Positions 36,184 to 44,328 of a DNA stretch of 64,000 nucleotides are shown piece by piece (positions within the stretch are counted from its first letter, which is position 1; every line of letters begins with the position of its first letter). Source of the DNA: Sporosarcina sp. FSL K6-2383 (lineage in GTDB: Bacteria; Bacillota; Bacilli; Bacillales_A; Planococcaceae); contig NZ_CP152017.1 in NCBI RefSeq assembly GCF_038618305.1, positions 1,155,501-1,219,500 on the forward strand, written 5' to 3'. The translations under genes were made by a program, and so were the position numbers. Below the pieces are notes generated by a model, which was given only the letters and a program-made list of their open reading frames with translations, did not search any database and was not told the DNA's origin.

Positions 36184-36888
36184 ATGGTAAACCACCGTAT
36201 TTTTATTGTTGAAGATGATCGGAAAATTGCGCAACTGTTAGCAGATACACTAAGGAAATATCAATATGACGTCGCCATTGTTGAAGATTTTGAACGTGTC
36301 ACAGAAGAGTGCTTGGCATTCGATCCACACCTTATTTTACTCGATATCAATCTGCCTTCTTATGACGGCTATTATTGGTGTCGTCAGCTTCGCCAACATA
36401 CCACATGTCCTATCTTATTCATCTCGGCACGATCCGGTGACATGGACCAAGTATTCGCGTTAGAAAATGGCGGAGACGATTTCATCACGAAACCTTTTCA
36501 CTATGAAATCGTCCTTGCAAAAATAAGAAGTCATTTACGCAGGACCTTTGGCGAATACGCACCGAACCAATCCGAACGGACGATGAAGGCTGGAGTGCTA
36601 AATTTATATATCGAGCGGATGGAGTTACAGGTGCGTAACACCATTGTTCCTTTGCAAAAAAAAGAATGTGTCATTTTGGAGCTACTCATTGAAGCAGCAC
36701 CTAAAGTTGTATCACGTGAAAAGTTATTGGAAGAACTATGGGACGATCAATCCTTCGTTGATGAAAACACATTAAATGTAAATATGACGCGTGTGCGAAA
36801 AAAATTGGCTGATTACGATATCCAGTCGTCTATTGAAACTGTGCGTGGTGCAGGATATCGTTTCATATTAGCGCCGGAGGAGTCATGA
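36184..36888 (+). CDS. BceR-type response regulator (OmpR family)
   Basis: A 234-aa regulator. The receiver domain has VEDDRKI and phospho-acceptor Asp in LILLDINLPSYDGYYWC, and a C-terminal winged-helix Trans_reg_C domain follows (KKECVILELLIEAAPKVVSREKLLEELW, VNMTRVRKKL, VRGAGYRF). It belongs to the BceR/GraR-like group that controls antimicrobial peptide transporters. Its stop overlaps the kinase start (ATGA). AGGGGG precedes the ATG. Confidence 0.9.
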   Translation: MVNHRIFIVEDDRKIAQLLADTLRKYQYDVAIVEDFERVTEECLAFDPHLILLDINLPSYDGYYWCRQLRQHTTCPILFISARSGDMDQVFALENGGDDFITKPFHYEIVLAKIRSHLRRTFGEYAPNQSERTMKAGVLNLYIERMELQVRNTIVPLQKKECVILELLIEAAPKVVSREKLLEELWDDQSFVDENTLNVNMTRVRKKLADYDIQSSIETVRGAGYRFILAPEES

Positions 36889-37973
36889 ATAAGTTCATAT
36901 TTTTTTTGAAAGAACATCTATCGTTTCTATTATTTCAAATGCTACTCGTGTTATTTATTTTACTGTTGTACTGGCTAGACGGCTTTCGCAACCTCAATAC
37001 GGGTATTTACGCCATTAGTATGAGCATGCTGTTAACCGCGGGGTATTTGGTCGGAAAATTTATCATGAGACGATCCTTTTACGCGGCCATTACACTCAAG
37101 CCGGATAAGATGGAGGACGCTTTAATCCGTCATGCTCAAGCACCAGAACATAAACAAACGGCAGATTTTACACGTGAATTGTACAGGTTGTACCAAAATG
37201 AGGTGCAGCAGCTATATGCGTCTCAACATCGACAGCTCCATTTTATGAATCAGTGGGTCCATCAGATGAAAACACCCATTTCAGTCATGGGATTACTGTT
37301 ACAGGAACAGGATGACTTGGATCGCGATAGCCTCAATGAAGAAATCGACAAATTGCGACGCGGACTCGATTCAGTGCTTGTTAATGCACGACTTGAAACG
37401 TTTGAACAGGATATGCAAATTGAGCGAGTTGTGTTAAAAACGGTTGTCCAGGAAATAATTACAGAGCATAAGCGTTTGTTTATCACCAATGGTGTGTTCC
37501 CTGTTATTTCAATCGACGAGAAATTTACGGTTGCCACAGATGTAAAATGGTTGAATATCGTCATTGGGCAGTTCATTACCAATGCGGTGAAATATACATT
37601 CGAGCAAGGAAAGAAAGTCCATTTAACAGCATCTCATACAGAGAAAGGAATACAGCTCGTGATTCGTGATGAGGGAATTGGCATCCCTTCTTCAGATTTG
37701 AACCGCGTGACGAAAGCATTTTTCACGGGTGAAAATGGGCGGTTAACAGGCGAGTCAACGGGAATGGGGCTGTATATCGCATCGGAAGTATGTGGCAGAT
37801 TAGGACATCGGCTAGCGATTGAATCAGAGCTTGGCAAGGGGACGGCGGTGACGGTCCTCTTTAAGAATGAAGAAGCGGGTGAAGTAGATGACGCGGAATG
37901 CAATCGTGGAATTGACGGAAGTGACGAAGATTTACGAAGGGAAAGTGATGCACCGAGCACTGAACCGTCTTGA
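36885..37973 (+). CDS. BceS-type intramembrane-sensing histidine kinase
   Basis: A 362-aa kinase with two TM helices at about 12-30 and 36-56 joined by only a few extracellular residues, so it cannot sense peptides alone and depends on the BceAB transporter. The phospho-acceptor His is in NQWVHQMKTPISV, and HATPase motifs are FITNAVKYTF, RDEGIGIPSSD and STGMGLYIASEVC. Normal family length is about 330 aa. The last 29 residues run into the ATPase gene (86-base overlap), probably because the original stop was lost by a frameshift. Confidence 0.9.
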   Translation: MNKFIFFLKEHLSFLLFQMLLVLFILLLYWLDGFRNLNTGIYAISMSMLLTAGYLVGKFIMRRSFYAAITLKPDKMEDALIRHAQAPEHKQTADFTRELYRLYQNEVQQLYASQHRQLHFMNQWVHQMKTPISVMGLLLQEQDDLDRDSLNEEIDKLRRGLDSVLVNARLETFEQDMQIERVVLKTVVQEIITEHKRLFITNGVFPVISIDEKFTVATDVKWLNIVIGQFITNAVKYTFEQGKKVHLTASHTEKGIQLVIRDEGIGIPSSDLNRVTKAFFTGENGRLTGESTGMGLYIASEVCGRLGHRLAIESELGKGTAVTVLFKNEEAGEVDDAECNRGIDGSDEDLRRESDAPSTEPS

Positions 37974-38670
37974 CTTTGAAGTTGAAGAAGGGGAGTTTGT
38001 TGCGGTGATGGGACCTTCTGGCAGTGGGAAAACAACGCTGTTGAATTTAATTTCAACGATTACCGTGCCAACCTATGGACGCTTGACCATTAATGGGATT
38101 GAGCCGGAAGCTTTGGGACAAAATGAGTTAGCTTTATTCAGACGGCGTAATTTAGGCTTTGTTTTTCAAGATATTAACCTTCTTCAAATGCTAACGGTGG
38201 AAGAAAATCTTGTATTGCCGCTGACGTTGGATGGCATTCCTGTTCAGGAAATGGAAAAACGGATTGTAGAATTTTCAAAACGCCTTCATTTGACAGGAAT
38301 TTTGAATAGACGACCGGATGAGTTATCGGGAGGACAAGCGCAGCGAACGGCGATTGGGCGTGCTTTAATCCATAGACCAAAAATTATTCTTGCGGATGAG
38401 CCAACAGGAAATCTGGATTCGAAATCGGCAAAGGATGTCCTTGAACTGCTGAGTCAAATTAATAAAATGGAGCGTACAACTGTCATAATGGTTACGCATG
38501 ATCCGATTGCGGCTAGTTATTGTGACCGTGTGCTGTTCATAAAAGACGGCGAATTTTTCAATGAAATTTATAAAGATGAAAGACGTCAGACGTTTTTTCA
38601 ACGTATTTTAAACGTCTTGTCGCTTCTCGGAGGGAATGTCAATGACCTTTCGTCAGTTCGCTTACCGTAA
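37888..38670 (+). CDS. BceA-type ABC transporter ATPase
   Basis: A 260-aa ATPase of the MacB/LolD group. It has Walker A GPSGSGKT, the Q-loop FVFQDINLLQMLTVEEN, signature LSGGQAQR, Walker B ILADEPTGNLD and the H-loop VTHDP. It forms the detoxification and sensing complex with the BceB-type permease downstream. ATG 37888 has GGGTGAA upstream and lies inside the kinase frame. It overlaps the permease gene by about 29 bases. Confidence 0.93.
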   Translation: MTRNAIVELTEVTKIYEGKVMHRALNRLDFEVEEGEFVAVMGPSGSGKTTLLNLISTITVPTYGRLTINGIEPEALGQNELALFRRRNLGFVFQDINLLQMLTVEENLVLPLTLDGIPVQEMEKRIVEFSKRLHLTGILNRRPDELSGGQAQRTAIGRALIHRPKIILADEPTGNLDSKSAKDVLELLSQINKMERTTVIMVTHDPIAASYCDRVLFIKDGEFFNEIYKDERRQTFFQRILNVLSLLGGNVNDLSSVRLP

Positions 38671-40576
38671 CGTCGTTCGCAATCGCCGCATTTACGCCGC
38701 TTTTTTCATGGCGAGTGTTTTTTCTGTCATGGTGTTTTTTTTGTATTCGATGCTTCTGTTTCACCCTTCCATTGAGGATAGATTTATACAGGAAATCGCC
38801 ATTACAGGAATGGGTGCTGCAGAAATCATTTTGTATATTTTTACGGTGTTTTTCTTATTTTATTCAATGCGGGCATTTTTACAGGCTCGGTCAAAAGAAT
38901 TCGGTATTTTACTCCATTTAGGCATGGCTAAGCGTCAGTTAAATCGTTTGATCTTTACTGAAACGATGTTTATCGGGTTGGGGTCGATTGCCGCTGGGAC
39001 ATTTCTTGGCTATATGTTTTCTAAGTTTTTCTTTATGATTGTCCGTGAAATCGTGCTTTTACCGGCCCTACCACTTTATTTTTCATGGCAGCCATTTGCA
39101 CTGACGATTGGTGCATTTATGAGCTTGTTTGTCCTGATTTCATTTATTGCTCCGGTGTTTATTCGAACAGGGGAAGTAGCTGATTTAATACAGGGAGAGG
39201 CGGGGAACCAAGGGGCGTATGGTTATTCGAAGAGCCGTGGTTATTTGGGACTTTTTTGTTTAGGTGCGGCATATATTATGGCGGCAACTACAACGAATTC
39301 AATCGTCATTGGTCTGTCGTTTTTCTTACCACCCCTGGCGGCAATTGGTACCTTTTACTTTTTCACAGATTCTTTGCCATTGCTGTTACATACAATTCGT
39401 AAACGAAAAAAAATATACTGGCATCATTTTTGGCTACTGTCGATATCGGAGGGAGTTGTCCGACTCCGTGAAAATGCACGAATGTTTTTCATTGTGACGA
39501 TGGTGTCGACAATCGCGTTCATGTCAGTGGGTCTGTTAGCTTCGCTGACCTCATTCGCCTCACAATATCGTGAAATGCATCCGCTTGGTCTTATTTATAA
39601 AAGTGAACAAGATAATGCATTAGAACGTCAGCATATCGAACAGCTAGTGAATGAATTGAAAACCGATCGTATTGACTACTCACTTATTCGTTTCCAAGTA
39701 TTGCAACAGACATCTTCATTCACCGCAAATAACGTTGCGATATTGAAACTTTCCAACGTCAATATGCTGGCGCAGTCATTTGACAAACCTCCGATGGTAT
39801 TGGCAGAAGGAGAGGCATTATTCCTGCCACCATCTATAGCCGCCTATGATCAGCTAAATGGCCGGGTAGTAAGAACGCTCCTTGAAGAAAGTGAAGTGAT
39901 GGTCAATATTGACGGAGCATACCCTTATCATTTGTTTTCATCGTATTCCATCGCCCAAAATGCCATTGTTTTAAATGATATAGATTACGATAAAGTATTT
40001 GAAACGGTGATGACGGAGGGGTTAGAGACTTTTGCTTATTACGCCTTCAATGTGCCTAAGTGGCAGGAGACTAAGGAGATCGGGCTATCTATTGACGCTG
40101 CAAATACAGAACCATTTCTCTCAGATGAGTCTGTCTCGTTACCGTACTCATTCATCAATCCCGGCTTGAATTATTCAGTCATCCGCACAACTTTTTCATT
40201 GTTGTTATTCATCGGTTTACTATTAGCAGCTGTATTTTTCTTGGCGGCAGGTAGCTTTATTTATTTCAGGTTGTATACCTCTCTTGAACGCGATCGAAAA
40301 CAGTTTGATGTACTTAGGCGCATGGGAATCACAGATCGAGAATTCAAAACAATCGTCAATCGCCAATTAATTCCCCAGTTTTTTTTCCCATGGGGTGTAG
40401 CATTTGTGCATAGTTCATTTGCATTTCTATCGCTACAAGTTATCTGGGATGAGCTTGCAGAAATTTCGATTGTTAAAGAATTGGTGATTGTTATGGCCGG
40501 CTTTACACTGATGCAAATTTGTTACTTTTATTTAATTCGCTGGCGCTATTTAGCGCATATTAAAGCACCGGGGTGA
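38642..40576 (+). CDS. BceB-type ABC transporter permease (FtsX domains)
   Basis: A 644-aa permease with ten predicted TM helices. Between the seventh and eighth helices lies the large extracellular domain of about 200 residues typical of BceB (from about SLTSFASQYREMHPLG to YSFINPGLNYSVIRT), which binds the peptide or its lipid II-cycle target. With BceA it frees targets of bacitracin-like or lantibiotic peptides and signals to BceS. ATG 38642 has GGAGGG 7 bases upstream; ATG 38636 lies too close. The specific peptide is unknown. Confidence 0.9.
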   Translation: MTFRQFAYRNVVRNRRIYAAFFMASVFSVMVFFLYSMLLFHPSIEDRFIQEIAITGMGAAEIILYIFTVFFLFYSMRAFLQARSKEFGILLHLGMAKRQLNRLIFTETMFIGLGSIAAGTFLGYMFSKFFFMIVREIVLLPALPLYFSWQPFALTIGAFMSLFVLISFIAPVFIRTGEVADLIQGEAGNQGAYGYSKSRGYLGLFCLGAAYIMAATTTNSIVIGLSFFLPPLAAIGTFYFFTDSLPLLLHTIRKRKKIYWHHFWLLSISEGVVRLRENARMFFIVTMVSTIAFMSVGLLASLTSFASQYREMHPLGLIYKSEQDNALERQHIEQLVNELKTDRIDYSLIRFQVLQQTSSFTANNVAILKLSNVNMLAQSFDKPPMVLAEGEALFLPPSIAAYDQLNGRVVRTLLEESEVMVNIDGAYPYHLFSSYSIAQNAIVLNDIDYDKVFETVMTEGLETFAYYAFNVPKWQETKEIGLSIDAANTEPFLSDESVSLPYSFINPGLNYSVIRTTFSLLLFIGLLLAAVFFLAAGSFIYFRLYTSLERDRKQFDVLRRMGITDREFKTIVNRQLIPQFFFPWGVAFVHSSFAFLSLQVIWDELAEISIVKELVIVMAGFTLMQICYFYLIRWRYLAHIKAPG

Positions 40577-40654
40577 CTCCTTGGTGCTTATTTAGTATGT
40601 TGGAATAAGAAATCTCGTCAGATATGAAAATCAGAAGTTCATCTTATTCTAGTA

Positions 40655-40683
40655 TTGTATTATCAGAACTTTTCTTATATAAT
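40655..40683 (+). promoter_or_regulatory. Sigma-A promoter of the acyl-CoA ligase gene
   Basis: TTGTAT at 40655-40660 and TATAAT at 40678-40683 with an exact 17-base spacer, just upstream of the FadR operator. Confidence 0.65.
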
Positions 40684-40694
40684 GATTACGATAG

Positions 40695-40714
40695 ATGAAT
40701 GAATAGTCATTCAT
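40695..40714. promoter_or_regulatory. FadR (YsiA) operator
   Basis: TGAATGAATAGTCATTCA fits the B. subtilis FadR consensus TGAATGAMTANTCATTCA at every position. It starts 11 bases after the -10 box, where a bound repressor would block transcription. FadR releases DNA on binding long-chain acyl-CoA. Confidence 0.88.
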
Positions 40715-40738
40715 TGAACTTGATAAGGGGCTGACTAC

Positions 40739-42292
40739 ATGAATTTAGTTTCACGTGTGCACGAGACCGCAACGACACAACCTGGAAAAATTGCTTATCA
40801 CTTCATGGGAAAGGATACATCGTATGCCGAGTTTGACCAATCGGTTTCGATGTTTGCTTCATCATTACAAAGTTTAGGTATTGAAAAAGGTGACAATGTC
40901 GCGTTTTTACTTGGCAACACGCCGCATTTTCTAATTGCGTTATATGCGACAATGAAAATTGGGGCAACGGCAGTACCGGTAAACCCGATTTATACACCAG
41001 ACGAAATCTCGTACATTATACATAACAGTGACGCGAAGGCAGTGATTGCACTCGATCTTTTATTGCCGCTTGTGGAACAGGCAGCCGGGGCATTCCCAAC
41101 TGTTAAGCATTATGTAATTTGCGAAACAGTTCCTGAAACACCCGCGAAAATAGCTGCGCTACCTAAAGCAGTGAAGGCGAAAGTTCGTTCATTCACACAA
41201 CTTATTGCAGCAGGGAAATCGGGTGTCGAGCCAATTGATGTAGATAAAAATGAAACCGCTGTCATTTTGTATACGTCTGGGACAACAGGACGTCCAAAGG
41301 GTGCAATGTTGACACACGATAACTTATATTCCAACGCACGTGACGTCGCAGATTACTTAGATTACTCGGAAAGTGATCGCATTGTGGCTACACTACCGGT
41401 ATTCCATGTGTTTGCCCTAACGGTAGTCGTCAATGCACCCCTTGTAAAAGGGGCAACGATTTTACTCGCACCACGTTTTTCACCAGCGGATATTTTCAGT
41501 CTCGTCAAAGAAAAACAAGCAACGATATTTGCAGCAGTACCGACAATGTACAATTTCTTATACCAATTCCCAGATAGTAACCCGGAAGATTTCAAATCGG
41601 TTCGCATAGCTATCTCGGGTGGATCATCATTACCCGTCGCCTTGCTCCATAATTTCGAGGAGAAATTCGATGTGCGCATTTCAGAGGGGTACGGCTTGTC
41701 CGAAGCATCACCTGTTACTTGCTTCAATCCACTAGATCGAGAGCGGATTCCAGGATCAATTGGAACATCGATTATCAATGTTGAAAACAAAATTGTGAAC
41801 GAGCTTGGGGAAGAATTGCCTGATGGAGAAGTTGGTGAATTAATTGTACGCGGACCAAACGTTATGAAAGGTTACTACAAAATGCCGGAAGAAACGGAAG
41901 TGACTATTCGTGATGGCTGGTTGTATACAGGTGATATGGCAAGACGTGACGAGAATGGATATTTCTACATCGTTGATCGCAAAAAAGACCTTGTCATCGT
42001 AGGTGGCTACAACGTTTACCCACGTGAAGTTGAAGAAGTATTATTCGCACACAGTGACATCGTTGAAGCAGCGGTCATCGGATTGCCGGACGTTGATTTC
42101 GGAGAAGCTGTCCATGCCTTCGTCGTCCTAAAAGAAGGGGCAACCGCTAACGAAGCATCCATAACCGCCTACTGTGCGGATCGCCTCGCTAAATACAAAG
42201 TACCAAAACGTATTGAATTTTTAGATGAACTACCGAAAAACACAACAGGTAAAATTTTGAGACGGTCATTGAAAGAGCAAGTTAGAATATGA
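40739..42292 (+). CDS. Long-chain fatty acid-CoA ligase (LcfA-like)
   Basis: A 517-aa ANL-superfamily enzyme activating fatty acids to acyl-CoA with ATP. It has the P-loop-like ILYTSGTTGRPKGAMLTH near residue 180, the A5 region SEGYGLSEASPV, GWLYTGDMARRDENGYFYIVDRKKDLVIVGGYNVYP and the C-terminal catalytic Lys in LPKNTTGKILRR. FadR control and family type point to beta-oxidation (LcfA or YhfL type). AAGGGG precedes the ATG. A terminator follows. Confidence 0.9.
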   Translation: MNLVSRVHETATTQPGKIAYHFMGKDTSYAEFDQSVSMFASSLQSLGIEKGDNVAFLLGNTPHFLIALYATMKIGATAVPVNPIYTPDEISYIIHNSDAKAVIALDLLLPLVEQAAGAFPTVKHYVICETVPETPAKIAALPKAVKAKVRSFTQLIAAGKSGVEPIDVDKNETAVILYTSGTTGRPKGAMLTHDNLYSNARDVADYLDYSESDRIVATLPVFHVFALTVVVNAPLVKGATILLAPRFSPADIFSLVKEKQATIFAAVPTMYNFLYQFPDSNPEDFKSVRIAISGGSSLPVALLHNFEEKFDVRISEGYGLSEASPVTCFNPLDRERIPGSIGTSIINVENKIVNELGEELPDGEVGELIVRGPNVMKGYYKMPEETEVTIRDGWLYTGDMARRDENGYFYIVDRKKDLVIVGGYNVYPREVEEVLFAHSDIVEAAVIGLPDVDFGEAVHAFVVLKEGATANEASITAYCADRLAKYKVPKRIEFLDELPKNTTGKILRRSLKEQVRI

Positions 42293-42297
42293 ATGAT

Positions 42298-42336
42298 GGG
42301 CCTTCCTTGTGAAAGTATGAGGAGGGCTTTTTTTAT
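42298..42336 (+). terminator. Intrinsic terminator after the acyl-CoA ligase gene
   Basis: GCCTTCCT pairs with AGGAGGGC (one G-T pair), followed by TTTTTTT. Confidence 0.8.
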
Positions 42337-42344
42337 CAATTGTC

Positions 42345-42545
42345 TAGTTCTGGTGCGAGGTAGTTCAGTTTCGCCGGGGTAGCCCAGTTTTGGGAATTCG
42401 TAGTCCAGTTCAGTCTCGAGGTAGCCGAGTTCGTTAAATAGGTAGTTCAGTTTCGTCGAGGTAGTCGAGTTTTCGAAATTCGTAGTCCAGTTCAGTCCCG
42501 GGGTAGCCGAGTTTGTCGAATAGGTAGTTCAGTTTCCGGAAATTC
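42345..42545. repeat. Minisatellite of 21-bp subunits (GGTAGYYSAGTT core), about 82-bp superunit
   Basis: Subunits of 19-22 bp share GTAGYYSAGTT. The GGTAGTTCAGTTT subunit recurs at 42359, 42441 and 42523, giving an 82-bp higher-order period of four subunits. Same family as the array at 54757. Between a terminator and the 3' end of the Cys/Arg-rich gene. Confidence 0.85.
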
Positions 42546-42643
42546 ATCGTCAATTATTCCATAACCCATCTTCATCAAAAAAAGGACTGCCAAGTAAGTT
42601 GCTGAATCCCGACTTACCTAACAATCCTCAATCAAATTTCAAG

Positions 42644-43036
42644 TTACCAACTATTTCGCCGGAAGACACCGCCACAACAGCGCTGATTACAACGGTTTCT
42701 GTCCGTTCGCCTATCATTGTTACAAGTTCGTCGGTTCCGATCCGTTCGCCGAGAGGTACACCGATTCGAATTCGATTGGCCTAAAACGCGACAAGTACAG
42801 CGATTTGAGTTCGATTGTCCTGCAACGCAACAAGTACAACGGCTAATATTCGAAGGTCTTCGATTGCCAGAAGTTTGCCGCCTGCGGCTTGTACGACGAC
42901 GGTTACATTCACTACATCGACAACGATTCGAACGTCCCCGGTTACTAGAAGGCTCCTGGAAAAGGAAGTCCCCTAATCCGGAACGTCTTGCATTGTCAAC
43001 AGCCCGCTGTATATTGTCCATAGAAAAATTAGACAT
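42644..43036 (-). CDS. Cys/Arg/Ser/Asn-rich small protein, candidate spore coat protein and CotH substrate
   Basis: A 130-aa low-complexity protein with about 31 Arg and 13 Cys. A more ordinary N-terminus (MSNFSMDNIQRAVDNARRSG) is followed by a basic tail with short repeats: GQSNSNRCT twice, RRTDRN twice, and several RC/CxC pairs. A perfect AAAGGAGG lies 7 bases before ATG 43036, so it is a real gene despite the odd composition. It is divergent from cotH 170 bp away. In B. subtilis the basic, Ser-rich repetitive coat protein CotG is divergent from cotH and is phosphorylated by CotH; this gene has the same position and a similar character without CotG sequence repeats. Cys richness also suits a cross-linked coat or crust component. 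Confidence 0.7.
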   Translation of the reverse strand: MSNFSMDNIQRAVDNARRSGLGDFLFQEPSSNRGRSNRCRCSECNRRRTSRRRQTSGNRRPSNISRCTCCVAGQSNSNRCTCRVLGQSNSNRCTSRRTDRNRRTCNNDRRTDRNRCNQRCCGGVFRRNSW

Positions 43037-43175
43037 ATCCTAACCTCCTTTCTTCTTTTGAAGAGCAAATTCCTCCCCTTCTCTATGGTACGTGGCTGTC
43101 CTAAACGTGGTAGAGACAATCGCTTACTCGTCGCCGATAAATTAAAAGTGGCATCCTATACCCGTTACTCATACC

Positions 43176-43184
43176 CATACAGTA
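43176..43184 (+). promoter_or_regulatory. Possible sigma-K -10 box of cotH
   Basis: CATACAGTA matches the sigma-K -10 pattern CATANNNTA exactly. An AC dinucleotide upstream is 14 bases away rather than 16-17, so the -35 fit is imperfect. It would give a very short leader before the cotH ribosome site. Confidence 0.35.
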
Positions 43185-43206
43185 AACGGTAAAAGGATGA
43201 TTGCAC

Positions 43207-44286
43207 ATGCAAATCCCTGAATATCAGCTCTTTGTCCACCCCTCAGATAGAAATGAACTACGAAAAAATATTTGGCAGGACGATCCAATCACCGCAAAGC
43301 TAACAATCGGTAAAAAGAAATATGCGATTGACCTAGCCTATCGCGGTTCACATATTCGAGATTTACGCAAAAAATCATATCGTGTCACTTTTTCCAAACC
43401 GAGCATGTTTCGAGGAGCAAAAGAAGTTCATTGGAATGCCGAATTTAAGGATCCCTCCCTACTTAGAAACAAATTATCCTTTGACTTTTTTGAAGAAATT
43501 GGCTGTTTATCCCCAAAAGCACGTTTCATTTCTTTAAAGATGAACGGGAAAAATGAAGGGCTTTATTTGGAGCTAGAGTCTGTAGATGAATATTTCCTAG
43601 GAAATAGAAAATTGCCGAACGGAGCCATTTTCTATGCAGTAGACGGAGATGCTAACTTTTCGCTAATGAGTGATCTTGATAACAAAGTGAAGGAATCACT
43701 CCTGGTTGGCTATGAAAAAAAGTATGGTTCGGAGCAAGATGAGGTTCATTTACAAGAACTAATTTTTATGATTAATACCCTCCCTCAAGAACAATTTGAA
43801 ACCGAAATCGTCAAGTACATCAATGTCGAGCAATACCTTCGCTGGCTTGCTGGAGTAGTTTTCACCCAAAATTTTGATGGATTTGTCCATAACTATGCCT
43901 TGTATCGCAATGGGGAGACCGGCTTATTTGAAATGATTCCGTGGGATTATGATGCGACATGGGGAAGGGATGTCGATGGAGAAATCATGGAAGAAGATTA
44001 TTTAAGAATCCAAGGGTTTAATACGCTTACGGCACGAATTCTTGCGATAAAAACGTTTCGTACTCACTATAAAAACCTGCTAGAAGATATTTTAACGAAC
44101 AAATTTACTGTAGATTATTTGAAACCCAAAATACAAGAATTACATGATTTAATCAGGCCTTATATGCAACAGGACCCTTATGTAAAGGAGAATCTGAACG
44201 TGTTTGATCATGAGCCGGCGTTTATTTGTACTTATATTGAAGCACGGGGGAATTATATAAGAAGTCAATTAGATGTATTGGAATAG
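43207..44286 (+). CDS. cotH: Spore coat protein kinase CotH
   Basis: A 359-aa member of the CotH family of atypical protein kinases that phosphorylate spore coat proteins. Visible motifs are LAYRGSHIRDLRKKSYRVTF (ATP-binding Lys region), LRNKLSFDFFEEIGCLSPKA, GLYLELESVDEYFL, and the metal-binding IPWDYDATWGRD. Length matches B. subtilis CotH (about 360 aa). ATG 43207 has AAGGATG upstream; a TTG at 43201 is possible. Expected to act in the mother cell late in sporulation and to control assembly of the inner and outer coat. Confidence 0.9.
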   Translation: MQIPEYQLFVHPSDRNELRKNIWQDDPITAKLTIGKKKYAIDLAYRGSHIRDLRKKSYRVTFSKPSMFRGAKEVHWNAEFKDPSLLRNKLSFDFFEEIGCLSPKARFISLKMNGKNEGLYLELESVDEYFLGNRKLPNGAIFYAVDGDANFSLMSDLDNKVKESLLVGYEKKYGSEQDEVHLQELIFMINTLPQEQFETEIVKYINVEQYLRWLAGVVFTQNFDGFVHNYALYRNGETGLFEMIPWDYDATWGRDVDGEIMEEDYLRIQGFNTLTARILAIKTFRTHYKNLLEDILTNKFTVDYLKPKIQELHDLIRPYMQQDPYVKENLNVFDHEPAFICTYIEARGNYIRSQLDVLE

Positions 44287-44287
44287 T

Positions 44288-44316
44288 AAAACCCTTTCCA
44301 GAGGGAGAGGGTTTTT
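44288..44316 (+). terminator. Intrinsic terminator of cotH
   Basis: AAACCCTTTCC pairs with GGAGAGGGTTT (mismatched once), followed by TT-rich sequence. Confidence 0.75.
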
Positions 44317-44328
44317 GACGTAATTGAT

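Noticed and set aside
37634..38056. 140-codon antisense frame across the kinase and ATPase genes
   Set aside because: Two strongly recognised genes occupy the plus strand; this is a shadow.
42717..43043. 108-codon plus-strand frame opposite the Cys/Arg-rich gene
   Set aside because: The minus-strand frame has a perfect ribosome site and sits divergently next to cotH; the plus frame has neither.
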